From assembly GCF_002878395.1 (NCBI RefSeq), contig NW_025855829.1, positions 423,981 to 487,980 on the forward strand: a stretch of DNA of 64,000 nucleotides, given 5' to 3'. Under the pieces are notes generated by a model. It was not told where the DNA came from, did no database searches, and worked only from the letters and a program-made list of their open reading frames with translations. Of this stretch, positions 33,650 through 46,136 are shown in pieces. The translations under genes were made by a program, and so were the position numbers. Each line of letters starts with the position of its first letter. Position 1 is the first letter of the stretch. Source of the DNA: Capsicum annuum. Taxonomy: Eukaryota; Streptophyta; Magnoliopsida; Solanales; Solanaceae.

Positions 33650-35795
33650 TATCACGACTCGAGGCTATCCCCTAGTTGTAACACGGTGCATAAGGCAACA
33701 AGTGACCCTAAGCTAACCCTTTTTGTAGTACCGTCTGTGAGCGCTGAATAAAGTTATAATAAAACATCATGTGCAAAAGTTAAACTGATAAAATGTTGTT
33801 AAGAAATACTAATGAAACAATATTGAACATGTCTGGACTGCTGGTAAAAGAGAACTGAAAAAAGTCTAAATATCTGAATATCTGAAAGCCTCTAAGACTG
33901 ACTGATGGGACAATCTACTAACTAAATCCTACTGACTGAAGTAAAGAAAATACTGAAAATAACTATAAATAACTTATTCTCAATGGATGAGGACTCACCA
34001 CATCTACTTTTGAGTGATACTGAACCAACTAAGGGCAATCGGGGAACTGGACGTCTGAACCTATGTTATAAGAGAACATAGCATAAAAGAGAGTATGCAA
34101 TCAGTACTTTGAATGTACTAGTGTGTGAGATAGGGACAAGTAAGATACATATAAACACTGGGCATAAATGCATGAACATATAAAATGAATACAGGACCAA
34201 GCTACACACGTGCTAAAATAATATGTAAAATTGGTTACTTGAATAACTGATAAACTAAATACTTGGTCATGCAAACCTAAGTTGATGTGGTCCAAATACT
34301 GACTGAGACTGTGGGAGCTAACATTTAACTGACATTCCCCAATCTGAGCTAATCGGGGTCCAACCTATAACCCCAATTGGAAGGGTGTCAATACCTTTCC
34401 ATGGATACTGACACTGACGGTGTGGATCCACAAAGATGATGTCCTAAAGGACTATAGAGTCAAGCCTAAACTAATGGGTGACCCTTTATAAGAATTCAAG
34501 CCTAAACTGATGGGTGACCCCTCATAACCTACACGTGCTATGTAGTTCTGGAACTTAGGAACTCCTACTAATGACTGCCTAAGCTGACAAGAGATCCACC
34601 ATCCCTGTGTTTACTTGGTGCTAATCTATAATCCCAACTGAATAACAATTGTATTAATATTCATTTAAAATGATGTGGTACTGATAAGTGCTCAACATGG
34701 GCATGGTAATCTGAATATGGTAGTAAATCATGATTTAACTGACTTGTTACGTGAAAATGGGAACATGTATAGACATATAGGTATCAGGTGTTCATAACCG
34801 TCCAACACTGAATAATACTTTAAATACAATGACATCATTTTAAAATACTATAAGGGAGTTCATAATTTAGAGACCTAAAATATAGATTGTATCTCTAACT
34901 GATGAAATCTATGATTATGAGTATGGGAATACATTAAACTTATGGGGACAATATAGTTTAATTCATGAATTGGTAAGTTAGCATAGTGTCAAATGAACAT
35001 GATATGAGTGATTGAAATTTAAAACATGTAATATGAAATGCATATGGGAAAACATATTGGCATTGCTTGAATTCAAAACTACTAAGAGAATGTTTATACA
35101 TGAAATAAAAAGGATTCTTGGGACTCAATGGGTGGAAGGAACCCATTAATAAATATCCTACATACCCAAGTTGCTTGAATTCTTGAGAAGTCTTGGAGTT
35201 AGGACCTTGAATAGTTGAATTCTTAAGAAAATCTTTGATGTTTATGTTCTTGGGAATGGGAATAAGTTCACGTCATTAACTACTGAGGAATAGGGCAAAT
35301 AATGTCCCTCTTGGGCTTTAAATCGTGATTTAGATGATTAGGGAGAGGGGGGAAAAGAATAAATGCCCCCTTGAACCTTTAATAGGGCTGCAGGAAAACA
35401 CAACCTCCATGGCACAGATGCTATTGCAGAGACTAGCCTCTGTGACACGATGTGTATTATAGAGACTAAACTCAGTGGAACGTCATGTATCGCGGAGGTT
35501 CAGCCTCTTTAACACGCCTAAATTGAGGAGGCATTCTGCCTCCGTGGTATAAAACTACCCTAAACCCCTTCCAAAATTTTAAAATAATCCTGGATAACCC
35601 TTTTAATATCCCTAAACATATTTCAACTCACAAATCAATGTTTTGAATTGGGGAAGGCCAAAAATAAAATATTTGAAATTTTAGGGTCTTAAAATGGCTA
35701 AGTCTCTTGTACTTAGTGTGATATAAATGCCTTTGGGACTTCTAAACATGTGATGTATAATTGAAAACTTATCAAGGATCTTGTGGGGTATTACA
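33650..35795 (-). repeat. Solo LTR of a Ty3/gypsy-like element, 2146 bp
   Basis: The left end reads TATCACGACTCGAGG (the usual TGTCACG start with G to A) and the right end GTGGGGTATTACA. The five bases before and after are both CTATA, a perfect target-site duplication. There is no internal region, PBS or polypurine tract. That is the footprint of unequal recombination between the two LTRs of a former element. Orientation (minus) is set by the TGTAATACCCC start at the right end. Confidence 0.92.
35400..35555 (-). repeat. Imperfect repeats in the solo LTR U3
   Basis: About four diverged units of roughly 35-45 bases share (G/A)CAGAGACTA(G/A)CCTCTGTGACACG-like sequence (near 35405, 35440, 35480 and 35520). 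Several are partly self-complementary (CAGAG..CTCTG). Their position near the LTR start matches the U3 repeats of the left-edge LTR. Confidence 0.55.
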
Positions 35796-35800
35796 CTATA
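35796..35800. repeat. Solo-LTR target-site duplication, right
   Basis: CTATA, identical to 33645-33649. Confidence 0.9.
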
Positions 35801-36239
35801 TATCATAATAAAAGGTACTTAGCATGACAATCAAATGTAACAGTTATCAACTATTTGATTCCCTTACCTTATTGCATTAAAGATATAGTAGTTATGCACA
35901 AAACTATATCATGATTAAGTATCAACAATGAACTTTTATCTACTAATTTGGTCATGTTAGTCAGAAGTCAAATGTGGACGCTGAAAATGTATTAGTAAAT
36001 TTCCATTTGAAAATTTTGATTGCATTTTCTTGTAGAATTTTCTCCTTCTACCATTCTAATAAATAGGATTTCTAGCTATCAGTGCATGGTAAAGATATGT
36101 ATCTAAGATGTAGAACATTGTTTCACATCTTCTATGCATAAATTTAACAAAATGGTATATATGTAGTTGTTAAAAATCAATTGTGGATCAAGGTACCACA
36201 GTATTCTATTCGAGATGCACATGCATGATTTTAACTTGT
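35801..36239. other. Non-repeat stretch, no gene seen
   Basis: This continues the sequence interrupted by the solo LTR. It is AT-rich with no domain, RNA gene or repeat that I recognise. The boundary with T3's LTR is only approximate. Confidence 0.5.
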
Positions 36240-37452
36240 AGACATGGATATTAAATTAAAATATAGAATTCCATGTATGATGTTGAATTGAACCTTGTGG
36301 GTTGGTGTTTTCAAAAGCTATTACATAATTAAACCAAGAGGGGTTGTGAATTCCCCAAGTAATGAAATTGTTTTGGTATATTGATGATACCTTGAAAGTG
36401 TAGTTGGTATGATGACACCAATCATGTATTCCTAAATATGTATTGTGGTTCAATGAGTGGGATTATATGATATTTATTTTAATTGGGCTTTAAATAGGGT
36501 TGTGTAGCTGAGTTGTGAAAATGGAGGTCCAAGAGACCATCACTAGAAACCACGATTGCCGAAGTGGGGGTCTATATGAGTCTGTTGGTTTGAGTCCCCC
36601 TTATTATTATTATTCTCATACGATTGGGAGGTTCAAGTCCCTCACATCTTATTACATGATTTAGTGCTCTTGTCACCTTGATATGCAGAGAGGTTTTAGT
36701 TCCCACATAGTGAATATGTATTCCTTTTGGTTCATGCGGCCACACACACTAGGGACCTACCAACTGGAGGAGAGTTAGGCTAATATAGTCGTGGGTACCT
36801 TGTATGTTATGATGGTTAAGCTATACAATCTAGACTAAGGTTTTAAAATACATGTTAATCCGTGTTCTCGATCTCGACATGTATTATATATATATGTATA
36901 TGCATTGAATAATTTTAAACTGTTAATCATGTCATTATGTTATCCCGTATCCCTGATTTACATGCTAGTGCTCCAACTACTAAGTATTTTCAGAAGTTGT
37001 ATCCCCACACGATGCAGGAAATGGCCATACTTCTACTTCTTCTGCTTAGTGATTAGGATTTGGGATCAGCACATGAGTTCACGTTGAAGTGGTGAGCTTC
37101 CATACATCGAAATACTATATTTCATGTTTTGGTCTCTTATTCTTTAGACTGTTTAAACTTATTTTTGGCTATAGTCGGGGGAATGTACCAATACTTTTTT
37201 ATACTTAATTTTTGTTCTTGTTTAGAAGGCTTTGTTGGATTACTGTGGATTTGGGTGGTGTTGGCCGATTGTTTGGGCTGGTGGTTGGTTATTGATCATA
37301 GAAGTATCAATTATTCTTAAATCTATCTTGTTATATGTTTAGAATTCATCTAACACTAAGAATGTTATGTTTACATGGTTAGGTGCAGGGGGTGGTCTCT
37401 GGTCCACTTGGGACTTGAGATGCCTATCACGTTTAGGCCCTGATTTGGGTCA
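36240..37452 (+). repeat. T3 5' LTR, 5'-truncated
   Basis: The right end TTTGGGTCA corresponds to the LTR end of T1, and the PBS remnant follows. Blocks such as GTTGGTATGATGACACC and GGTCCAAGAGACC resemble reversed T1 LTR blocks. The expected TG start is missing and the left limit is uncertain by some hundreds of bases. Confidence 0.55.
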
Positions 37453-37461
37453 TGAAAAAGA

Positions 37462-37473
37462 TGGTATTAGTGC
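37462..37473 (+). other. T3 primer-binding site, decayed
   Basis: TGGTATTAGTGC at the position of TGGTATCAGAGC, with two substitutions against the initiator tRNA-Met complement. Confidence 0.65.
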
Positions 37474-37660
37474 CTAGGTTTAGTGTTATTGCGTGTCCAA
37501 CAAAGCCATGTCAAGTCGAGTCTCGTTTATGGATGTGTAGCGCGCCACATTATAAAGGAGAGGCTATGAGAAATTTAGGAATGTTTTCCTTTATTTTTGT
37601 CAATCTATAGAGTCTAAGGTCTTGGATATCTCTAATCCCCATTTTTTCGTCTTTCAGATC

Positions 37661-38790
37661 ATGCCTCCAAGAAGATATAATAATTGAGGAAACTCTTTTG
37701 TCCCATCTAAGGACAATGTGGATGAAGCTTGTCCTACTTCAGAAATCCAAACCTGGTCTAGGGTCGCTGCTTTTGATTGCCCTAATGGAGCTCCATCAGT
37801 TCCTCCTGTTCCTCCTCAAGAACTCCAGGATGGTGTCTAATGCTGAGTTTTGCCAGTCGATCCACTTGCATACCCCATTGGTGTCCTTTTAGACTGAGCG
37901 AGTTGCTTTTGTTGCTCCATCCTCTGAGGCCACTAGAGTTGGTAATTTTCACTGGTTCTAAAGTTAAGGAAGATCCTCAGTATTTTATTAATGAGATAGA
38001 AAATATCTCCTGCGTGATGTATGCTACTGAGGTGGAGGATATAGAATTTACAGCTTATCAGTTAAAAGATGACTCTTACCAATGCTATGAAGAGTGGGAG
38101 CAGCTTAGGGGTAAATATTGAGTTTGCTTTGTGGGATGACTTCTCTAGTGCTTTTTCAGACCATTTTTTTTCTTAAGAGTTGAGAAAGGTAAAAGCGAAG
38201 GAGTTTGTAAACCTGAAGCAAGGCAAGATATCAGTCAAGAAGTATAACTTAAAGTTTCATCAGTTATCTCGATATGCTCTAGAGTCGGTGACTAGCATGA
38301 AGGCTGGGATGAGGAAGTTTACTTTTGGTTTGTCTAGAGATTTAATTTTGAAAAGTAAGGCTACCTTGTTAAACAAGGACATGGATATTTCAGGGCTTAT
38401 GGCTTATATGCTGCAAGCCGAGAAAGAGAAGAAGAAGTAGGCTGAAATTGGGGAGAGGCAGAATAAGAAGTTTTGTTACTCAGACCAAGGTAGAGGTTAG
38501 TATCAAAGTGTTAGAGATGGATAAAAATAGTCCAAGAAGAAGTGAACTCTGGTTCCTACTCTACGGCTAGTACTCCTTACCCAAAGTCGTTGGGTGATTA
38601 TCGTAAATAGAGTGGTGATAGTTTTAGGGTATACGATGGCTAGTCTCAGGTTAGTGGGGCTCAGTCAGCTCTATCATATCCTCTTTTTAGTTTCTGCGGT
38701 CAGGTGCATCATGGTGTTTGTTATGAAGGGAGGAACAAGTGCTTTAAATATGATTAGATTGGTTACATACAGAGAGAATGTCCTTATAGG
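37661..38790 (+). pseudogene. T3 gag, degenerate
   Basis: It starts at the ATG of MPPRRYNN, followed soon by a stop. Pieces at 37840-38121 and 38180-38440 carry the gag domain with KVKEDPQYFINEIEN, KAKEFVNLKQGKISVKKYNL and KFHQLSRYALESV. The zinc knuckle near 38730 reads CFKYD, stop, IGYIQREC: one Cys and the His of CCHC are now Tyr. A pyrimidine-rich TTTTTTCGTCTTTCAG lies just before the ATG, reminiscent of a 3' splice site. Confidence 0.82.
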
Positions 38791-39300
38791 GTTGCTTCTG
38801 GGCCAAACAAGATTCTTGTTGCTACTGCATCATTTCCTATACCAAAGGGTGCTACTTTTGCTTCTGGCTTCGACACTAGTCACAACCATCTCTATGCTCT
38901 CACTACTCATAAGAGCCCAAGGCATCTCCTGATGTCGTTACTATTATGTTGAAACTCTTCGCTTATAATGTGTATTTCTTGCTTGATCCAAGGTCCACTC
39001 TCTCTTATGTGATCTCATATGTGGCTGTGTATTTTGGTTTCAGTCTTGAGTGTATTTCAAATCACTTTTTTGTTTCTACTCTGATAGGTGACTCTATGGT
39101 TGCTAGAAGATTCTACAAGCATTGTGTGGTGATTTTTGGTAGTAGTGAAACTCTAGTAGATCTGATATAGTTAGACATGGTTGATATTGATGTCATACTG
39201 GGGATGGATTGGTTGCATTCATGCTATGCTTCTTTAGATTATCGGATCTGTAAGGTCATCTTTAATTTTTCTATTAAACCGATTATTTAATGGGAAGGTA
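38791..39300 (+). pseudogene. T3 aspartic protease, degenerate
   Basis: The open piece 38946-39170 reads MLKLFAYNVYFLLDPRSTLS: the catalytic Asp is kept but the Gly of D-P-G-S is Arg. Further on, FFVSTLIGDSMVARRFYKHC and VDIDVILGMDWLHSCYASLD mark the rest of the domain, with a stop between them. It keeps the catalytic Asp, unlike the T1 and T2 proteases. Confidence 0.83.
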
Positions 39301-39329
39301 GTTCCCTAGTGCCTAAGGAAAGGTTCATA

Positions 39330-40250
39330 TCTTATCTTAGATACTAGAAATTAATTTCTAAGAAGAATCTTTATCGTTTGCCCCGGGTTGAAGATTCTAC
39401 TTTGAAGAGTCCTTTCTTACATTTTGTCCCCGTGGTAAATAAATTTTCTGAAGTCTTCCCTGATGTTCCTCTTAGGGAGATTGATTTTGGGATTGATCTT
39501 ATTCTGAACACCCATCCTATCTCTATCCCTCAGTATAGAATGGCTCCAGCTGAGTTGAAGAAGCTCAAGAAATAGTTAAAGGATCTTCTAGACAAGGGTT
39601 TGTTTGTCTGTAAGAAGGATGGTTCCCTTCAAATGTGTTTTGATTACCGACAATTAAATAAGGTGATGATAAAGTTAAGTATGTTTCCACTTCCGAGGAT
39701 TGATAATATCCTTGATCAACTTTAGTGTGCTAAATTCTTCTCCAAGATTAATCTTTGGTCCGGGTATCATCAGTTGAAGATTAGGGATACGGATATCCCT
39801 AAGACTACTTTTCAAACCCAGTACAGTCACTTTGAGTTCTTGGTGATGTCCTTTGGCTTGACCAACGCCCCAACAGTATTTATGGATCTCATGAATTAAG
39901 TTTTCTATCGATTTCTGGACTTATTTGTCATTATTTTTCTTGATGATATCCTAATTTATTCAAAGAGTAAGGTGGATCATGTCGATTACCTTTGCCTTAT
40001 GTTTCATACCCTAAAGGATTAATGTTTGTATGCTAAGTTCACTAAGTGTGAGTTCTAGTTGAATGATGTGACTTATTTGAGTCATGTTGTTTCAAGTAAA
40101 GGGGTCATAGTGGATCCACAAAAGGTTGTAGTGATTTAGAAGTGGCCTAGACCCATGACTGCAATCGATATTCAGAGCTTCTTGGGTTTAGCCGGTTATT
40201 ATAGAAGGTTTGTAGAGAGCTTCTCTTCCATTGCTAACATTTGGCCAAGT
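39330..40250 (+). pseudogene. T3 reverse transcriptase, degenerate
   Basis: Blocks in order: [130 protein letters not shown] (LDD active site) and [20 protein letters not shown]. About 15-18 residues normally present between DKG and CKKDGS (HPSVSPWGAPVLF in the family) are missing. Seven or more stops are scattered through the frame, but the frame itself is mostly kept. Confidence 0.87.
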
Positions 40251-40441
40251 TGACTCAGAAAAAGATAAAGTTCTAGTAGTCGGATTCTTGTTAGGGCAGT
40301 TTTAAAAAGTTGAAGGATTAGTCGACTTCAGCTCTACTCTTGAGCCTGCCCGAAGGTACTAATGGTTTTGTGGTCTATTGTGATGTGTGCCAGGTGGGAC
40401 TTGGTTGTATATTAATATAGCATGGCTAGGTTCTTTCTTAT
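40251..40441 (+). pseudogene. T3 RNase H, 5' fragment
   Basis: It reads the start of RNase H (a VVYCDVC-type segment, then a QHG-like end) and stops at TATAGCATGGCTAGG. The LTR begins a few bases later. The rest of RNase H and the whole of integrase are absent. Confidence 0.75.
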
Positions 40442-41673
40442 TGTTACACCCTGGATTTTTACCCTTAGAGATTTCCCAAATTTCAAACTCTCTGGACATC
40501 ATACGACTTAGTCTTACTAGTTGTCTGATGTAGGTCCGATTTAGGGGGTCTTGGTCACATGATAATCAATGTGATCTAGGTTGCATTCTATCCAAGTTAT
40601 GAATGGGCATTATAGAGTCGTATAGAGATGGTACGACTGGTATAGTCCAATTCATATGTTGTCTAGTGTCCAACCCCTTTGATTCTATCATGGATATGAT
40701 TTGAGGGTACTAATCGTATGGTGTGGGTATGACTTAGGGAAGGGGATTCGTATTATGGACAATATGTAATATTCAATATTCTGTCTAGGGTACAAGTGGT
40801 GGGTACCACTTGTATGTTGTGTGTACGAGTTAAGGGGTAAGTCGTACCCTCCTTTAGTAATTTTTACAGTTTAAGTTGGGGATATTCTGGACATTTCTCC
40901 TTTTAACCTCTTTTGACCCCATGACTTACAACACTATTGGGACTTTATTTATGCTATTATTCTCAATCAAAAACACTTTAAACACTCTCAAATCTCTCTC
41001 AAGGGTCTTGGTTCAAGAAAGGCTAAGTTTTTCTCAATACAATCAATTCGGGGCTTACAAGGGTGGTTTCTCTTCGTACTTTTGGTATCTAAGAAATGGT
41101 ATTCCTCCCTCACTATTAGTTCAAATAAATTCATGTTTTAATGGATGGTTTTCATGATTTAACTATGGGTATTGTTGGGTTTTGAATTATATGTTGGGGG
41201 TTTTGGTTGTAAATGGTTGGATATTGTTTTACCATCCATTACTTATGGGTTTTCATATTATGATTGTGGTTTGAACATATAATTTCATGGGATTGGTCAA
41301 TTGGTTCTTGGTTTTGGTTTTGGAAACTATATGCCCTCAACATGTTTGTTAAAATGCCTATGAGAATGGTTTTGTCACATAGTTTGACTTTTATTGAAAC
41401 TATTGCATTGCATAATATGGTTATAGAACCTAAATTAGTTTAAATGGTTTTAATTGATTTGGTAAGTCCTTGGTGGCCATGTTTTTGGAAAATTGGAAAT
41501 CATAGGGGTACATGGGAATCCCCTAAGTATTAGCTAATGATATTGCTTGCAAGTTATAGTCTGTATGACGATACCACTACATAATGCCTTGGTAATTAAC
41601 ACATAAAATTGGTGGTTTGGTTGTGTGCTAATGATTTTTAATTAAGAAATAATGGAGGGTTGTGATAGCTAAC
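40442..41673 (+). repeat. T3 3' LTR, cut by A2
   Basis: It begins TGTTACACCCTGGATTTTT and matches the reverse complement of T1's LTR from its start through the block AGTCTGTATGACGATACCAC. It ends at GTGATAGCTAAC where A2's LTR starts. In T1 the LTR continues (GATAGCCAACCATGAAGGT). The five bases CTAAC at 41669-41673 would be A2's target duplication. Confidence 0.82.
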
Positions 41674-43253
41674 TGATGTCACCCAAAATACACCTATAAT
41701 TAAAGGATAAAGCGATCGTTAAAGTAACCCAACTAGATTGGGGTCGATCCCACAGGGAAAACATGAATAGTTGCTTGACTTGATGTAATCCACAGATAAT
41801 ACAGGAAAATAAATAGGGGTATTGTAGTATTAATTGTAATTAGTCACCAAATCTTGAATGTTTTTGAGTTATAAAAAATATGAGACAAACACTAGGTTTG
41901 TGTTCCCCCTGGCTTCTCGACTTCATAAATTTCTCGTGATCAACCAAACTGTTCTGTTGTTTTGCATGCAACGTCTACAAGATAGGTATTATTAGCCACC
42001 TGGTAAGCATGAAGATAAATTTCACCCTTTACTGGGTAAGTCTCATGGTGTCCCCTTGTTGCTCCTTGCTATGACCTTAGTTCACTATCATGGGGTAGGA
42101 TCAAGTGATTAGATAAGATGGAGTGAACTAAAAGGTGGAGGTGAATCCCAAATCACTGTCCTAATCTTTTTTTCTTAATCACAAGCTCCCTTGTGGGGAT
42201 GGATACGAATACAGGCTTTCTTGAGTTACTACAGATACTCGAGATTAATTATCGTGAAGAAGATTAAAATAGATGAAGAAACCCTAGAACATATGAGTTT
42301 CACACTTTCTCTATGTAGCTAATCCGTCGGGGTTCCCCCAACCCTAGTCAAGGATATTAGTCGCTCATGTTTGTGCAAGAGACTATGATTATAAATGAAG
42401 AAAACATAAAATCAATTGCAAGATAAATAAACTCTGAAGTCTTTAATTGAGTAACAACCCAAAATATCAAGAGCAATTGTAAAAGTATTGTAAGGTATTG
42501 TAATAATATGTAAAAGAGCGTAGCCTAATAAATGATAAACTCTAAGGTAATTATCGTATCTCAAAATAATAGTAAAATCCTAATAAAAAACGTGAAAGAT
42601 AAAGTTAAGTCGGCAGTCGGTACGACTCAGTCTTTACTCGTATTGGCATCATACGAGTCGTACCCTGCCTTGTTGTATCCGTTCCAGTGTCTCATTTCCT
42701 AAGGCTTCAACTTCCTGTTCAGCTTACGACTTTTTCTTATGGGTTGGACCTGAGTGTATGACTCATTTTCTTTACTCGTATCCACTAAGGACTTTTGTCC
42801 TTTTAAGTCTTGAACACTGGTTTGTATACGACTTCCCTATATGAGTTGTACTTACACTTTTGACTGGTATACTTCTGGCACTTCAATCTTTAAACAGTAG
42901 CTCAGGTTCTGTTATGCTAATGACTTCTCTGTACAACTCATATCAAATCTTACGATTCAGATACATGAGTCGTATCTTCCCCATACTTAACTCTACAAGT
43001 TGACCTTTGGTTCTATTATGAGTACGATTCAGTATACGAGTCATATCAGATGGGTACAATTCAAGAGCTGGCTCGTATACTTCCAAAGTTGGTCTTTTGT
43101 AGGTATTTTCTTCTCTTTTTGCTTAAACACTATTATCGACCTTTTTTACCTGAAATTCATACCAAAGTGCATCATATCCAATAAAATATCCTAAGTTCAC
43201 ACATAAATTTATGGTTTTAAGCATCAAACGTATCATGTTTCTACACCACATCA
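41674..43253 (-). repeat. A2 3' LTR
   Basis: It is bounded by TGATGTCACCC on the left and CACCACATCA on the right, a 6-base terminal inverted repeat TGATGT/ACATCA, 1580 bp. The phrase GGGGTCGATCCCACAGGG near 41742 is typical of Athila-type LTR ends. The part 42600-43090 is full of TACGACTC/GAGTCGTA words. Confidence 0.85.
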
Positions 43254-43271
43254 ACACCCTGAACTTAGACT

Positions 43272-43291
43272 TTTGCATGTCCTCAAGCAAA
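43272..43291. other. Hairpin motif beside the A2 LTR
   Basis: TTTGCATGTCCTCAAGCAAA, 19 bases inside the LTR boundary. It differs from the A1 motif (6515-6534) at two positions and can form the same stem. Confidence 0.7.
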
Positions 43292-44756
43292 CAAATCCAC
43301 TTAACTATTTTCTAGCACAGAGACGATGCTTAAATAGGAAGTTATCAAGAAACCTATGGCAGTGTTTTTAAACTTAATTTACATCTTGTTATTCTCCCCT
43401 TTAATTATAATTTTCAAAACTCAGCTGCGTATAACAATTTAGCACACGTAGAAACATTAGGGAATCCGATGATACAATTATATTATCAATAGACAATTGG
43501 GCATCAATAGAGGTTACTTTCATCAAACAACATAGCAACCTAGCAACATGGCCCATGTGCGCTCACAATCAAAGAAATCCCATTCACTCTTCTTTTGGAT
43601 AAATCAATCTATTCACGGATATAGCAAACGACTCTCTCACTCACAAAGAAGTACCACCGGTGTATACAAAATACCATAGGGTTTCCCTTTTACTCTTTTC
43701 CTATGTTTTCAGACAGTCGTGGTAAGTCACTATAGGACTTTAGTTGGCTTGTAACGTAGGCTTCAGGATAGTATGATATCTTTTGTGGTTCATTTACTGA
43801 CTACGCCTGCTGGACACTGTGCCTTTCTTGGGATCCACTCACTTTTCACTTCTTTTATTTCCACCCCTATGTCTCCTTTTTTCTTTTAAGCACATTTTAA
43901 TTGGTCAGGTGTGGTTTTCTAGCACTTATTTTCTTATTCTTTTTCTTTTGATTCTCATTGCAACTTTTCTTTCTTTTCTTTTCACCACACCTGCTCAGGT
44001 TTCAACTATTTTCCATCTACCCATTTTTATCATACTCGGTTTCTTCTTACACACTACTATAATAGCCACCCTCAACTTAGGCGATTTGCCTGAGTTGAAT
44101 TCCAAAGTGTTCACAAGAGGACCAGGGCCAAAACAGTTCATTGTAAGTTAAACGGGAAGGTAAAACGTGTAACAAGGAAAATCGGTCTGTAAAGGCTTAA
44201 CTATTAGGATCAAAAGGGATTCATTCATTTGGTTAGGGCATTTTAGGCTCAACTGGACTCACACAAAAAGGGTCTATGATCATTTCCTACATAACTATCC
44301 TAGACCTACGTAAAGGCAACCGGGCAAGTTCTAGATTCCAACACATCAGGAACTCAGTATATCTCACACACATTTGCACTAGGCTATATTACTAAGTACT
44401 AGGTATCCAACTATGCAACTATTTTATCCCTAATCTTAATGCCATTTTTAGATTCACAACAATCTCATACAAGTATACCAATCACACAATAAATAAAAAA
44501 TTTCGAAGGGTGCAACTTTTCACAATAGCATTTCAAATCAGCATTGTTTCCATAATCACAAATTAAAAATCAAAACAAAATATTTCAATACAACTAAAAA
44601 CTTTGAAAATCCTCCAAAATCATAAAAAAAAAAAATTGCTGCCATAGGCGTGCTAATCTACTCCCTATCTCAGCTTTCTACAACCTACAAGTCATAACAG
44701 ACTTTTAATTTTAGTAAATCTTTCTCTTTGGATACTCCCTAATTTTATGGAATAAC
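43292..44756 (-). other. A2 3' untranslated region, no gene
   Basis: This lies between the env-position gene and the LTR. A pyrimidine-rich stretch on the plus strand (43810-44040) is purine-rich on the element's own strand. It creates a leucine/phenylalanine-rich 110-codon frame on the plus strand that I do not accept as a gene. Confidence 0.65.
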
Positions 44757-44795
44757 CCCACCCCCAACTAAAATTCATTGCACTGTCCCCAGTGC
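44757..44795 (-). other. Conserved G-rich motif 3' of the A2 coding region
   Basis: The minus strand reads GCACTGGGGACAGTGCA, then TTAGTTGGGGGTGGGG. Its counterpart in A1 is at 9490-9517. GCACTGGGGACAGTGC is also a near-perfect inverted repeat. Confidence 0.65.
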
Positions 44796-44883
44796 TACAA
44801 AAAAAATAGAGTAAGGATTAATTTCATGCCTAGGCTCTAAAGACATTGGCTCATAATAGCAGCACATGGGCCTGCAGACTGGG
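44796..44883 (-). pseudogene. A2 env-position gene, 3' end beyond the T4 insertion
   Basis: This continues the gene at 56512-58620 after T4. Joining ...CTGGG at 44883 to TCCCACTC at 56517 restores the flank, the duplicated 5 bases being counted once. The coding end is unclear because of stops. Confidence 0.55.
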
Positions 44884-46136
44884 TGTCACGCCTCAAATCC
44901 TATTGGGTGGAGAGGCACCTGTATCCGTAAAGGCCCGAGAAAACCAATCTATAACCTTGTACTTCTCATACATGTAACTATAATAACCAAAGGTTTTTTC
45001 ATACATGGATATAATTCATTGATGAGAAATAAATGACAAGCCCATAACTATATATACCAGACTTGGCTATTGGGGCCATAACATCTAAAAGATAAGACGC
45101 TATCATGCTTAACTTTACATTGGCCTACAAAGCCTCTAAAAGATACATAGACACTTAGTTAAGGTAGGGACAAACCGCCTCCTTACTCTTAACTATTGTA
45201 CAATGCTAAAATATATAAAACAAACTGGGAAAGCCCCAAATCAAACTGGAGCTCACCAATAGTCATTGGATATCCCTTCTCCTACTGGAGAGGTGTATGA
45301 GCTAAAGTACCTATGCCTGCAGCATGAAATATAGGTCGCCTATGAGGGATGTTAGTACAAAAATATGTACTGAATATGTAAGGTTGAAGGTACTACACAA
45401 GATACAAAAGCTCAACAGAAATCAGGTACAAGTACATAAATAGTGCTAGTAGACCCCCTTTATATATACTTGTGGGACGGGTACATTACATTCTTTTCTT
45501 CATTTTTACCTTTCTTACTTCATAATCATTATAAGCCATATAATGCAAATGACCAGCTAATAAGTGGTTAATAGACAAATCAGGATCGGTCCATGCCAGG
45601 CTTACGCCCTTAAGCTGCCGCCCACATATGAATATTGGGATCGGACCATGCTAGGATTTTTCCCCTGAGCTACCACCCATATATAAAGGTATCAAGATTG
45701 ACCCATGCTATGCTTATGCCCCTGAGCTACTACCTGTTTTACAAATTTTCATTACTTAGTTTAATTAGCCTTTGAGATTGTTACCTTGGTGGTCATAACA
45801 TTATGGTACCTTGGAATAATAATCTACCAATAAGAGACATATGAATAAACACTTAATGAAACGTCAAAGATGTATGAGGAATATTGTACATGAATGAAAT
45901 GTTTAGGAGCTGAACATAACATATGGGTCTTATTTGACTTAAAGGAGAACTCTTGAGACTTGCTAGTGAATGTAAAAGTACAGACTTGATAATAAGTGTA
46001 TGGTGAGGTATTTTAACACAGTAGAGAGTGTAAACAAGGTGTTTAGCTACATGGGAGATCATATGCTACCATAATGTATCATCTACCATGGGAGGGCTTT
46101 AGAAGCTTACTTTGTACCACAAATGTTGGATTTCAT

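Larger units (their letters stand above)
36240..41673 (+). mobile_element. T3: Tekay/Del-type chromovirus, internally deleted
   Basis: This is the only plus-strand element. Order: truncated 5' LTR, degenerate PBS, gag from 37661, protease, RT and the first part of RNase H, then an abrupt switch at 40441/40442 into an LTR start (TGTTACACCCTGGATTTTT). Integrase, chromodomain and polypurine tract are missing. The 3' LTR is in turn cut by A2 at 41674. Confidence 0.85.

Noticed and set aside
43819..44151. 110-codon plus-strand frame rich in Leu, Phe and Ile, resembling a membrane protein
   Set aside because: It is antisense to A2's 3' untranslated region and follows a long pyrimidine-rich run. 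There is no conserved motif and no partner in A1.
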